10,000 nucleotides of DNA. Origin: Asticcacaulis sp. GTDB taxonomy: Bacteria > Pseudomonadota > Alphaproteobacteria > Caulobacterales > Caulobacteraceae. Within the stretch, counting starts at the first letter, position 1; every line of letters begins with the position of its first letter. The position numbers and the translations under genes are program-made. The notes under the pieces are model-generated. The model was not told the origin of the DNA, did not search any database, and saw only the letters and a program-made list of their open reading frames with translations. The stretch spans positions 1-10,000 of the forward strand of contig NZ_JAIWNX010000291.1 in the NCBI RefSeq assembly GCF_020217185.1, read 5' to 3'. Shown in pieces: positions 1 through 6,888 of the stretch.

Positions 1-1413
1 AAAAAGCTGGATCGACTGCGCACCCAGACGCGCAGTTCGGTCATCTATATCATTCAGGCTTCCGGCCAGACGGTGTCGGCCAGCAACTGGGCCCTGCCCG
101 TCTCCTTCGTCGGCAGCAATTACAGCTTCCGGCCCTATTTCCGCGAAGCCATGACGAACGGCACGGCAACGCAGTTCGCGCTGGGCACGGTCAGCCGCAA
201 GCCCGGCCTGTTTTTCGCCCGCGCCGTCACTGCCTCTGGACACCGGCTGGGCGTGGTGGTGGTGAAGATGGAGTTCGACCCGATCGAGGCCTCCTGGGGT
301 GGGCTGGGCGAAGACACCTATGTCACGGGCCCCAAGGGTGAGGTCTTTCTGACGGCGCACCCGGAGCGACGCTTCAAACCCCTCCCCGCCCTGACGGCGC
401 GCCAGATCGACACGGTAATCGACCTGCCCGGTGTTGGCTGGAAGCTGCACGTGATCAGCAGCGATCAGGCGGCGCGCGATACGGCTATCGCCGCCACCCT
501 GACCGCCGCTCTGGCCTTTGGCCTGCTGGGGACGCTGAGCGCCTGGCAATGGCGACGGCTGCGGCAGAGGCGGCTGTCAGCGGCGCATGAAGCCGAATAC
601 CGCGAGCGGCTGGAGCGCGATGTCGCCACCCGCACCGAGGCCCTGAGCGCCACCAATGACCGCCTGTCAAAGGAGATCCGCGAACGCCGCAACGCCCAGC
701 GTCGCCTCAGTCGCCTTCAGGCCGATCTGGTGCAGGCCAACAAGCTGGCCAGTCTGGGGCAGATCACCGCCGGCGTGGCCCACGAAATCAATCAGCCGGT
801 CGCCACCATCCGTGTCCTGGCCGAAACCGCCGCCAGCCAGAAACCGTCAGCGCGCGGGGCGAAGGCGATCATTGCCGAAAACCTCAGCGCCATTATCCGC
901 ATGTGCGACCGCCTCGGCCACATCACCGGTGAATTGCGCACCTTTTCGCGCAAGGCCTCCAGCGAGGTCGAGCCCGTGCCGCTGAAAGAGGCGGTGGACT
1001 CGTCCATCCTGCTCAACGAAAGCCGCCTGCGCGACCACCGCGTCAGCCTCCGTTGCGACCCCATCGACCCGCAATTGCGCGTCATGGCCAGCCGCGTGCG
1101 ACTGGAGCAGGTGCTGGTCAATCTGCTGCAAAACGCCTTTGAGGCGCTGGAAGGCGTGCCCGATGCGCAGGTGCGCCTCAGCCTCAGCGCCGACGGCGAT
1201 CAGGTGCGCCTGCGCGTCGCCGATAACGGGCCGGGCCTGCCGCCGCAGGTGCAGGCGCAGCTTTTCACCCCCTTCGTCACCACCAAACCCAAGGGGCTGG
1301 GTCTCGGCCTCGTCATCGCTCACGACATTCTGCGCGATTTTGGGGGAGCGCTCAGCGCCGAAACCTCTGAGACCGGTGCCACCTTCATTCTGACCCTGCG
1401 TAAAGCCTCATGA
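1..1413 (+). CDS. dctB: DctB-like C4-dicarboxylate sensor histidine kinase, 5' end missing
   Basis: Membrane sensor kinase that would detect a C4-dicarboxylate in the periplasm and phosphorylate the DctD-like regulator encoded next. The frame is open from base 1, so the gene starts outside the window; 470 residues are visible, and DctB proteins are usually about 600. The missing part should hold TM1 and the start of the sensor domain. Fragment residues 25-50 carry the ASNW...FVGSNYSFRPYF stretch typical of DctB periplasmic domains. A membrane segment follows at about 161-181, then a charged, probably coiled-coil linker (about 185-240). The kinase core is complete: H-box HEINQP with phospho-acceptor His261, N-box around Asn378 (LLQNAFEAL), G1 DNGPGLP from 408, F-box LFTPF at 421 and G2 GLGLGL from 432. 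The stop overlaps the dctD start, indicating co-translation. The kinase call is firm; the ligand is inferred from the family and not proven, because no transporter gene is in view. Confidence 0.9.
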   Translation, partial: KKLDRLRTQTRSSVIYIIQASGQTVSASNWALPVSFVGSNYSFRPYFREAMTNGTATQFALGTVSRKPGLFFARAVTASGHRLGVVVVKMEFDPIEASWGGLGEDTYVTGPKGEVFLTAHPERRFKPLPALTARQIDTVIDLPGVGWKLHVISSDQAARDTAIAATLTAALAFGLLGTLSAWQWRRLRQRRLSAAHEAEYRERLERDVATRTEALSATNDRLSKEIRERRNAQRRLSRLQADLVQANKLASLGQITAGVAHEINQPVATIRVLAETAASQKPSARGAKAIIAENLSAIIRMCDRLGHITGELRTFSRKASSEVEPVPLKEAVDSSILLNESRLRDHRVSLRCDPIDPQLRVMASRVRLEQVLVNLLQNAFEALEGVPDAQVRLSLSADGDQVRLRVADNGPGLPPQVQAQLFTPFVTTKPKGLGLGLVIAHDILRDFGGALSAETSETGATFILTLRKAS

Positions 1414-2765
1414 CCCCGCACATGAACCCTGTGACAGCGCCCCTGATCCTGATTGACGACGATGCCGACCTGCTGGCGGCGCAAAGTCAGGCCCTGCGCC
1501 TCGACGGCTTTAGCGTGCAGGCCTTTGCCAGCGGGGCCGAGGCGCTGAAGGTCCTTGATGCGACCTTCCCCGGCGTGGTGATCACCGATGTGCGGATGCC
1601 GGTCATGGACGGCCTTGAGGTCTTTGCCCGTACCCGCGCCCTCGACCCCGACCTGCCGGTGATCCTGATGACCGGGCACGGCGACGTGCCGATGGCCGTG
1701 CAGGCGCTGAAGGACGGGGCCTATGACTTCCTGTCGAAGCCCTTTGCCCAGGACGATCTGCGCCAGAGCGTGCGCCGCGCCGTGCAGACGCGCGAACTGG
1801 TGCTGGAAAACCGCCGCCTGCGGCAGGCCCACGCCCAACTGGCCGATCAGGACAGCCGCTACCCCCTGCTGGGCGATTCCGCCGTCATGACCCATCTGAA
1901 AAGCGTGGTAGTGCGCGTGGCCGAGGCCGAGGTCGATACGCTGATCAGCGGCGATACGGGTGTGGGCAAGGACCGCGTGGCGCGCGCCCTGCACGCGCTC
2001 AGTGCCCGCAAGGGCCGGGCCTTTGTGCATATCGGCTGCGCGGCGCTGGACGAAGAGCGCTTTCAGAGCGAGCTGTTCGGCAGCGAACAGGGCCTGCGCC
2101 CCGGTGCGCCGCGCCTGATCGGGCGCATCGAAAAGGCGCACAAGGGGACACTATTCCTCGATGAGGTTGAGGGGCTGACGCTCAGCCAGCAGGCGCGGCT
2201 GTTGCGCGTGCTGGAAACGCGCGAGGTGTGGCCGGAGGGGGCTGAAAGCCCGCGGCAGGTCGATATCCGCGTCATCGCCGCCACGCGCATTGATCTGGTG
2301 CAGGCCGTGCGCGACGGGCGGTTCCGCGCCGACCTCTATTACCGGCTGAGCGGCGTGACCCTGCGCGTGCCGCCGCTCAGCGAACGGCGCGAGGACATTC
2401 CGCTGCTGTTTCAGCACTTCCTGCTGGCGGCGGCGGCGCGCCTCAACCGCCCGGCCCCGCGCCTCAGCCTTCAGGCCCAGAGCCATCTGCGCCAGCACGA
2501 CTGGCCCGGCAATGTGCGCGAGCTGGAGCAATATGCCGAACGCTACGCGCTGGGCATCGACGACAGCCTGCCGGGCAACGATGTCGATGCGCCGGGTCTG
2601 GCCGAACAGGTGGCGCGCTACGAAGAGGCCCTGCTGCGCGAAACCCTGGAGCGCCACGAGGGACAGGTGCGCAGCGTCATGGAGGCGCTGAAACTGCCGC
2701 GCAAGACCTTCTACGACAAGGTCAATCGCTATGGCATCGACCTCAACCTCTATCGGGGGCGTTAG
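1410..2765 (+). CDS. dctD: DctD-like response regulator, NtrC family, with altered GAFTGA loop
   Basis: Cytoplasmic transcription regulator, partner of the upstream kinase, 451 residues as usual for DctD. The receiver domain (about 11-125) has the acidic residues Asp16-Asp17, phospho-acceptor Asp60 in ITDVRMP, Thr88 and Lys110. The AAA+ domain (about 150-380) has Walker A GDTGVGKD (181-188), Walker B GTLFLDE (246-252), arginines in the RFRADLYYRL segment (304-312) and the WPGNVRELE sensor II motif (365-373). The Fis-type helix-turn-helix end (about 409-445) includes LPRKTFYDK, close to known DctD ends. The oddity is in the sigma-54 contact loop: after ELFG the expected GAFTGA reads GLRPGA (228-233). 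Sigma-54 activation may be weakened, altered or lost. The ATG overlaps the dctB TGA, with no clear Shine-Dalgarno, so translational coupling is likely; a second in-frame ATG at 1422 is an alternative start. The family assignment is strong, but the target genes are not visible. Confidence 0.92.
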   Translation: MTPHMNPVTAPLILIDDDADLLAAQSQALRLDGFSVQAFASGAEALKVLDATFPGVVITDVRMPVMDGLEVFARTRALDPDLPVILMTGHGDVPMAVQALKDGAYDFLSKPFAQDDLRQSVRRAVQTRELVLENRRLRQAHAQLADQDSRYPLLGDSAVMTHLKSVVVRVAEAEVDTLISGDTGVGKDRVARALHALSARKGRAFVHIGCAALDEERFQSELFGSEQGLRPGAPRLIGRIEKAHKGTLFLDEVEGLTLSQQARLLRVLETREVWPEGAESPRQVDIRVIAATRIDLVQAVRDGRFRADLYYRLSGVTLRVPPLSERREDIPLLFQHFLLAAAARLNRPAPRLSLQAQSHLRQHDWPGNVRELEQYAERYALGIDDSLPGNDVDAPGLAEQVARYEEALLRETLERHEGQVRSVMEALKLPRKTFYDKVNRYGIDLNLYRGR

Positions 2766-2777
2766 GTTTAACGCAAA

Positions 2778-2805
2778 GAAAAAGGGCGAGGTTTCCCCCG
2801 CCCTT
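2778..2805 (-). terminator. Intrinsic terminator of the permease gene, between convergent genes
   Basis: A 7-bp perfect stem (AAGGGCG at 2782-2788 with CGCCCTT at 2799-2805) lies in the 62-bp gap between the ends of dctD and the permease. Read on the minus strand, the stem is followed by TTTCTTTGCG, a U-rich tail, so it suits the permease transcript. On the plus strand the tail is CTGCATG, so termination of dctD here would be weak or factor-assisted. Confidence 0.7.
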
Positions 2806-2827
2806 CTGCATGAGTGAGGCTGAACGC

Positions 2828-4234
2828 TTAAGCGCCCTTTTTCAGGCGGCTATGCCACTTGCCGTAAGAGAAATAGACGACCAGCCCAATCGCCATCCAG
2901 ATCAGGGTAAAGAGCTGTGCCTTAACCTGAAGGCTGGAGAAGATGAAAGCGCACCCCCCTATGGTGATCAAGGCGACCAGCCAATGGGCCGGCGTCTTGA
3001 AGCTGCGTTCGGCATCCGGCAGCTTCTTGCGCAGAATCAGCATGGACAGTGCCACGGCGACGAAGGCAATCAACGTCCCAGCGTTGGACAGGGCAGCGAT
3101 TTCATCCAGCGGAAAGATACCGGCAAAGGCGGCGACGAACAGGCCCGTCAGGGTGGTTATCAGGGCCGGCGAGCCCTTCTTGTTAACCTTGGCCACCGCC
3201 TGCGGCAGGAGGCCGTCGCGCGCCATGACGAAAAAGATGCGGCTCTGGCCATACATCATGACCAGAATGACCGATGGCAAAGCGACCAGCGCCGCACCCC
3301 CCACAAGGCTTGCAAACAGGGGCTGGCCCAGTTCACGCAGGACGTGCGGCAGGGCTTCGCCAGAGAAGGCAAATTGACGAAAGTCCACCGCCCCGATGGC
3401 CGCACCGGCGACCAACATATAAATCAGGGTCGATACGCCCATCGATCCCAGAATACCGATGGTCAGGTCACGGCCCGGATTCTTGGCCTCTTCGGCCGAG
3501 GTCGAGACGGCATCAAAGCCGAAGAAGGCGAAGAAGACAATGGCGGCAGCGGCCATGATGCCGTACTTCTTACCCTCCACCTCATGCGCCAGAAAGCCAT
3601 AGGGCGCAAACGGGTCGAAATTACCCGCCTTCACCGCCGGCAGGGCAAAGAAGATGAAGGCCCCCAGAGCGACGATCTTGATGATGACCAAAAGGATGTT
3701 GAGTGTGGCGCTTTCGCGCGCGCCGATCAGAAGCAGACCCATCACCGCCAGCGACACCAGAACGGCGGGCAGGTTGATCAGGCCTCCGGCGTGCGGGGCA
3801 TTCATCAGCATGGCCGGTAACTGCAAGCCGATGCCGTCGTGCAGCCAGCCGAACAGGTGCGCCGACCAACTCACCGCCACGGTCGAACAGGCCAGCGAAT
3901 ATTCAAGGATCAGCGCCCAGCCGACGACCCACGCCGCCACTTCACCGATGGCCGAATAGGTATAGGTATAGGCCGAGCCTGCCGTAGGGATCAGGGTGGA
4001 CATTTCGGTGTAACAAAGAGCGGCACAGGCGCAGACCAGACCACACAGGGCAAAGGAGACCAGCACCCCCGGCCCGGCCAGTCCGGCCCCGGTCCCGGTC
4101 AGCGAATAGATGCCGGTACCGATGATGCCGCCGATACCCAGCGCCATCAGATGCGGCCAGCTCAGCGTCTTGGCCAGCGCCTTACCATCAGATTCCGCTC
4201 TGGCGAGCGGTTTTAGCGGTCCAAACAATCCCAT
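2828..4234 (-). CDS. Amino acid permease, APC superfamily (CAT/YhdG-like)
   Basis: Inner-membrane secondary transporter, 468 residues, predicted to import one or more amino acids with a cation. It has about 12 hydrophobic segments and the family start signature GIGGIIGTGIY in TM1 (33-43). Other APC marks are YTEMSTLIPTAGSAYTY (75-91), FFGFDAVSTSAEEAKNPGRD (237-256, the conserved loop of cationic-amino-acid-transporter-like permeases) and SRIFFVMARDGLLP (331-344). The short basic C-terminus (HSRLKKGA) is cytoplasmic in the family model. The ATG has a good Shine-Dalgarno, AAGGGA at 4243-4248, 8 bases before it. It lies on the same strand as the exported enzyme gene upstream, with a 124-base gap that holds its own candidate promoter, so it may be a separate transcription unit. 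The substrate cannot be read from the sequence; the CAT-like features favour a broad or cationic amino acid range, but this is only suggestive. Confidence 0.92.
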   Translation of the reverse strand: MGLFGPLKPLARAESDGKALAKTLSWPHLMALGIGGIIGTGIYSLTGTGAGLAGPGVLVSFALCGLVCACAALCYTEMSTLIPTAGSAYTYTYSAIGEVAAWVVGWALILEYSLACSTVAVSWSAHLFGWLHDGIGLQLPAMLMNAPHAGGLINLPAVLVSLAVMGLLLIGARESATLNILLVIIKIVALGAFIFFALPAVKAGNFDPFAPYGFLAHEVEGKKYGIMAAAAIVFFAFFGFDAVSTSAEEAKNPGRDLTIGILGSMGVSTLIYMLVAGAAIGAVDFRQFAFSGEALPHVLRELGQPLFASLVGGAALVALPSVILVMMYGQSRIFFVMARDGLLPQAVAKVNKKGSPALITTLTGLFVAAFAGIFPLDEIAALSNAGTLIAFVAVALSMLILRKKLPDAERSFKTPAHWLVALITIGGCAFIFSSLQVKAQLFTLIWMAIGLVVYFSYGKWHSRLKKGA

Positions 4235-4278
4235 GAAAAAAGTCCCTTAAACAAGACGCCGCAGCGTCGATCCCCGTT

Positions 4279-4288
4279 TCGTATACGA
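4279..4288. promoter_or_regulatory. Perfect palindrome TCGTATACGA, candidate operator of the permease
   Basis: The 10 bases are fully self-complementary around a GTATAC core. They overlap the predicted -10 box and start site of the permease promoter, the position expected for a repressor. GTATAC-centred palindromes are common among GntR-family operators, which is general knowledge of that family. No regulator gene is in the window, so the binding protein is unknown. Confidence 0.45.
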
Positions 4289-4316
4289 TTTGTGTCGCTT
4301 TTAGTGCGGCTGTCAA
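4288..4316 (-). promoter_or_regulatory. Candidate sigma-70 promoter of the permease
   Basis: On the minus strand a consensus -35 TTGACA (4311-4316) is followed after 17 bases by ACAAAT (4288-4293) as a weak -10, three of six matching. The start would fall near 4281 and give a leader of about 46 bases with the AAGGGA ribosome site. The -35 is strong but the -10 is poor, which fits a regulated promoter or a chance match. Confidence 0.45.
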
Positions 4317-4331
4317 CCGTCCAATTGACAG
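4310..4331. repeat. Inverted repeat CTGTCAA-N8-TTGACAG
   Basis: Seven-base perfect arms (4310-4316 and 4325-4331) are separated by 8 bases. It lies downstream of the exported enzyme gene and includes the permease -35. It could be a weak hairpin ending the enzyme transcript, although no U-run follows on the minus strand, or a regulator site. It also places a TTGACA on each strand. Confidence 0.45.
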
Positions 4332-4358
4332 TCGCGCCACTCGTATCAAACGCAACTT

Positions 4359-6701
4359 CTATGCCTTGCGCAAGCGGGCTTGAATGCGCAAAGCGCCGCT
4401 CTGTGGCCGGATGACCACATCTTCGCCCTCAACGACCGCTTTTTTGCCGTTCACCGTGACCGAGGCCAGTCGCATCTCTTTCGGCACCCGCAGGCGCAGA
4501 CGCACCTCTGAGGGCCGGGTCGCCCCACCAAGACGAACCTCGCCGTTGAGCGTAAGCCCCTGTCTTTGCAGGTGCAGATCGACCGGCCCCCAGCGCGTCG
4601 GTGCGCCGGTGATGGCAATGGGCTGTTCGGACGCAAACCATTGGCGGGGCACGGCGCGGCCCAGCCACAGGGTGTCTGCGTCCGAGGCCTCGAACACGAG
4701 TGCCCAGCGCACCAGCTTGGGTATGGTCAGTTGCGCCGGGATGCAGAACAGCGGAAGGCCACCGGTAATGCCCGTAACCTCCCCCGCCACCCAGGTGCCC
4801 GGCGTATGCGAATGGTAGCGGTGCGAGTGCAGGAACAGGAGGTATTCCTCGATGCGGTCCGAGCGCAGCAACTGCTGGGCATAGCCGTAGGAGATAAAGC
4901 CAAGCTGATCGCGGCTGTCGTCGCTGGGCGGGCCGAAATTGGCCAGTACACCGATGGCCGTCCCGCCATGCCCGCGGACGGCGTTGATGACCGTCTGGGC
5001 CAGATCGTCGGGCAGGACGTCGGCGTGCAGCAGTTCGGCATAGGCGCGGTGCGCCCAGCCCTGTTCGTTGCCGGTCTTGCTGCGGGCGGATTCGATCATG
5101 GCCTGACGATGGGTCAGTGTGGCCCCCGGCAGGATGGCCACATAGGGCGGTGTCAGGTCTTGGCGGATATTGGCGCGCAGGGTCTTTATCAGTTGCGCCT
5201 GAAGCGTATCGGCGCGCGTCGTCCAGTCGGAGGCCCGCCCTGCCTTATCAGGCGCAACAATGGCCCACACCGCCGCGATGTCACGCCAGCCGCGCACGGC
5301 GAAGGCCGAATTGTTCCAGTAGGGTTTCCACCACACCGAGGGGTCCGGATGCAGGCAGGCGTCGGACTCGCTCCAGCCGTCGAGCAGGCCGAATCCGGCG
5401 TCCCCGGCGGGCTTTTTCAGCGCCACGTCGTGCAGTTCGGTGAGGATGGCCGCCGTGTTTTCGATCTTGCCGGCAAAGCGTTTCAGCGTCGCCGTATCGC
5501 CCGTATAGCGCAGATAGCGCGCCAGCAGGCTGAGCGTCAGGCCGAACTGCGCCACCTCCGGCCCGCGCATATTAATCTGCCCGTCGGCGAAGACGAAATC
5601 CTCGAAATAGTTGATCAGGACGGCCCTGGCCTGATCAAAGCGCCCCCACTCCAGGTTGGCGTAGAGCGACGAGGTGAAGGTGTCCTGAAACCCGTCATAT
5701 TCCGAACCGAAATAGTCGCGATCGACCACGCCGTATTTGGGATAAACACCTTGCGGGCGCACCATCAGCTCCTTGGCAAAGGCGTGGCTGACCATGTCCG
5801 ACAGGGCGGCATCGGGAATATTGAGCTTCGCCTGATCCTTCAGGCGCGCCTGCCAGTCACCGGCAAAGGTCAGAAGCCCCTCATAAAAGGCTTCGGCGGT
5901 CGGCTCGACACGGCGTGGGGGGAACGGGGCGTAGGAATGGCCGAACGCCGTCTTGACCGGCTTGCCGTCGTCATATTGGATGGTGCGGTGCCAGGTCTGC
6001 ACCACCAGCTTGTCGGTCGCCGTCACATCGGCAAAGACCAGCAGGTCATAGTACCGCGTCGGCGAAATTTCGATGATCTTGTGAACGGCGGGCAGCCAGC
6101 CGCCCAGCAGCCCCTCCCAGCGGCGTTTGACCTTATCGTCACCGCTCAGTTCGGGAAAGACGTGTTCGGGGCGAAAGGTGCGCGTGCGTCCGTTGGGAAA
6201 GACGGGCATGGTGTCGCCCTGCTGCGTGGTGCCGACAAAGGTCGTCCACGGCATCCGCCACCACAGCGACTCACGGGTGAAATTCCAGCCGGCAGGCGGG
6301 GCCGCGCGGCGCACCTCATCCGGGTCCGGGTCGTCACCGTGTGACAGGAGTTTGTCGGCAAGCAGGTCGGGATCGGCCTGACAGATGTCTTTCAGCGCCA
6401 GCCCCAGATAGGCGGGCGTGATGTCGTCGAACACCGCCTCCGGGCGCTTCGACAGGGAAAAGGCGCCCTTGTCCGAGGTGAAGACAATCGGTCCGTCGCG
6501 GCGCGTCTGATCCTCATAGACACTCCATTGCGTACCGTGCGCGGTAAACTGCGCCAATGGGGTCAAGCCGTCGGTTCGCACCGCGCTCGAAGCGTCCAGT
6601 ATGGGCAACAAAGGCGCAGCCGAAGCCGAAGCCGCCGTAAGGCCTGCCGTTCCCGCGAGCGATCCCTGTAAGAAGGCACGACGATGAAATCCGGGGGTCA
6701 T
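4359..6701 (-). CDS. Tat-exported protein, probable six-hairpin glycosidase-like enzyme
   Basis: Predicted periplasmic enzyme of 780 residues. The N-terminus has a Tat signal: twin arginine in HRRAFLQG (6-13), a hydrophobic stretch and an Ala-rich cleavage region ending near 29, so a folded or cofactor-bearing export is likely. Residues about 40-280 look like a beta-rich N-terminal domain. About 290-680 is helical with many aromatics and resembles an (alpha/alpha)6 barrel. Notable acidic/aromatic stretches are DYFGSEYDGFQDTF (329-342), GLLDGWSESDACLHPD (438-453), WWKPYWNNSAF (457-467) and HSHRYHSHTPGTWVAGE (625-641). The first two could carry catalytic acids, but this is a guess. The last 90 residues (VRLRLRVP...VTVNGK) look like a C-terminal beta-sandwich. 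I cannot assign a CAZy family; a polysaccharide lyase or another six-hairpin protein is possible. It lies directly behind a TonB-dependent receptor on the same strand, suggesting it processes what the receptor imports. A strong terminator sits just before its ribosome site. Confidence 0.7.
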   Translation of the reverse strand: MTPGFHRRAFLQGSLAGTAGLTAASASAAPLLPILDASSAVRTDGLTPLAQFTAHGTQWSVYEDQTRRDGPIVFTSDKGAFSLSKRPEAVFDDITPAYLGLALKDICQADPDLLADKLLSHGDDPDPDEVRRAAPPAGWNFTRESLWWRMPWTTFVGTTQQGDTMPVFPNGRTRTFRPEHVFPELSGDDKVKRRWEGLLGGWLPAVHKIIEISPTRYYDLLVFADVTATDKLVVQTWHRTIQYDDGKPVKTAFGHSYAPFPPRRVEPTAEAFYEGLLTFAGDWQARLKDQAKLNIPDAALSDMVSHAFAKELMVRPQGVYPKYGVVDRDYFGSEYDGFQDTFTSSLYANLEWGRFDQARAVLINYFEDFVFADGQINMRGPEVAQFGLTLSLLARYLRYTGDTATLKRFAGKIENTAAILTELHDVALKKPAGDAGFGLLDGWSESDACLHPDPSVWWKPYWNNSAFAVRGWRDIAAVWAIVAPDKAGRASDWTTRADTLQAQLIKTLRANIRQDLTPPYVAILPGATLTHRQAMIESARSKTGNEQGWAHRAYAELLHADVLPDDLAQTVINAVRGHGGTAIGVLANFGPPSDDSRDQLGFISYGYAQQLLRSDRIEEYLLFLHSHRYHSHTPGTWVAGEVTGITGGLPLFCIPAQLTIPKLVRWALVFEASDADTLWLGRAVPRQWFASEQPIAITGAPTRWGPVDLHLQRQGLTLNGEVRLGGATRPSEVRLRLRVPKEMRLASVTVNGKKAVVEGEDVVIRPQSGALRIQARLRKA

Positions 6702-6708
6702 GGGGAGG

Positions 6709-6712
6709 CCTC
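6709..6712 (-). promoter_or_regulatory. Shine-Dalgarno GAGG of the Tat-exported enzyme
   Basis: On the minus strand GAGG lies 7 bases before the ATG at 6701. It supports this start, which also gives a complete Tat signal. It begins only 6 bases after the U-run of the upstream terminator and sits inside the palindrome GAGGCCTC (6705-6712). Confidence 0.55.
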
Positions 6713-6718
6713 ACTGAC

Positions 6719-6761
6719 AAAAAAAATGGCGGCAAACCGTCACGCAATCGGGTTTGCCGCC
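6719..6761 (-). terminator. Strong intrinsic terminator between the TonB receptor and the exported enzyme
   Basis: A perfect 11-bp stem (GGCGGCAAACC at 6728-6738 with GGTTTGCCGCC at 6751-6761) has a 12-base loop. On the minus strand it is followed, after one A, by eight U (6719-6726). This is a textbook Rho-independent terminator for the receptor transcript. It ends 17 bases before the start codon of the next gene in the same direction, leaving almost no room for a separate promoter. It may therefore act as a leaky terminator or attenuator that sets the receptor-to-enzyme ratio. Confidence 0.88.
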
Positions 6762-6776
6762 CAAGGGGGACCCCGC

Positions 6777-6803
6777 CCGGCGGAGGGGGAGGAGGACCGC
6801 CGG
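6777..6803 (-). repeat. Hairpin CCGGCGG/CCGCCGG in the receptor-enzyme gap
   Basis: A 7-bp perfect GC stem (6777-6783 with 6797-6803) has a 13-base purine-rich loop on the plus strand. It is the middle of three hairpins in this 187-base gap. No U-run follows it on the minus strand, so it is more likely an RNA stability or processing structure than a terminator. It could also be a product of high GC. Confidence 0.4.
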
Positions 6804-6852
6804 ATAAAATGGGGAAGTTTAAGATACAGAAGAACGTCAGGCCCTTAAGGCA

Positions 6853-6880
6853 CCGGCGCTCCGTGCGGGCGGAGCGCCGG
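6853..6880 (-). repeat. Stable GC hairpin directly after the TonB receptor stop
   Basis: A 10-bp perfect stem (CCGGCGCTCC at 6853-6862 with GGAGCGCCGG at 6871-6880) with an 8-base loop begins 8 bases after the receptor stop on the minus strand. No U-run follows. It could protect the 3' end of the receptor mRNA from exonucleases. The nearby CCTTAAGG palindrome (6843-6850) adds to the structure. Confidence 0.6.
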
Positions 6881-6888
6881 CGTCCTCA

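Noticed and set aside
73..75. GTG at 73 as the start of the sensor kinase
   Set aside because: The frame is open back to base 1, and the upstream residues continue the DctB sensor domain, so the gene simply begins outside the window.
1320..2141. 273-codon minus-strand open frame opposite dctB and dctD
   Set aside because: It crosses the boundary of two well-supported genes and its translation has no family features.
2810..3820. 336-codon plus-strand open frame opposite the permease
   Set aside because: The product is rich in Gln, Asp, Gly and Arg with no membrane or domain features; the opposite strand encodes an unmistakable permease.
4235..4358. Sigma-54 (-24/-12) promoter that the DctD-like regulator could use
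   Set aside because: I looked for GG-N10-GC spacing with the usual TGGC/TTGC context in the spacer and saw no convincing match.
4566..6344. 592-codon open frame on the plus strand, antisense to the exported enzyme
   Set aside because: The product is Arg/Gly/His-rich without recognisable domains, and the minus-strand frame has a Tat signal and coherent protein character. Long antisense frames are common in GC-rich genes.
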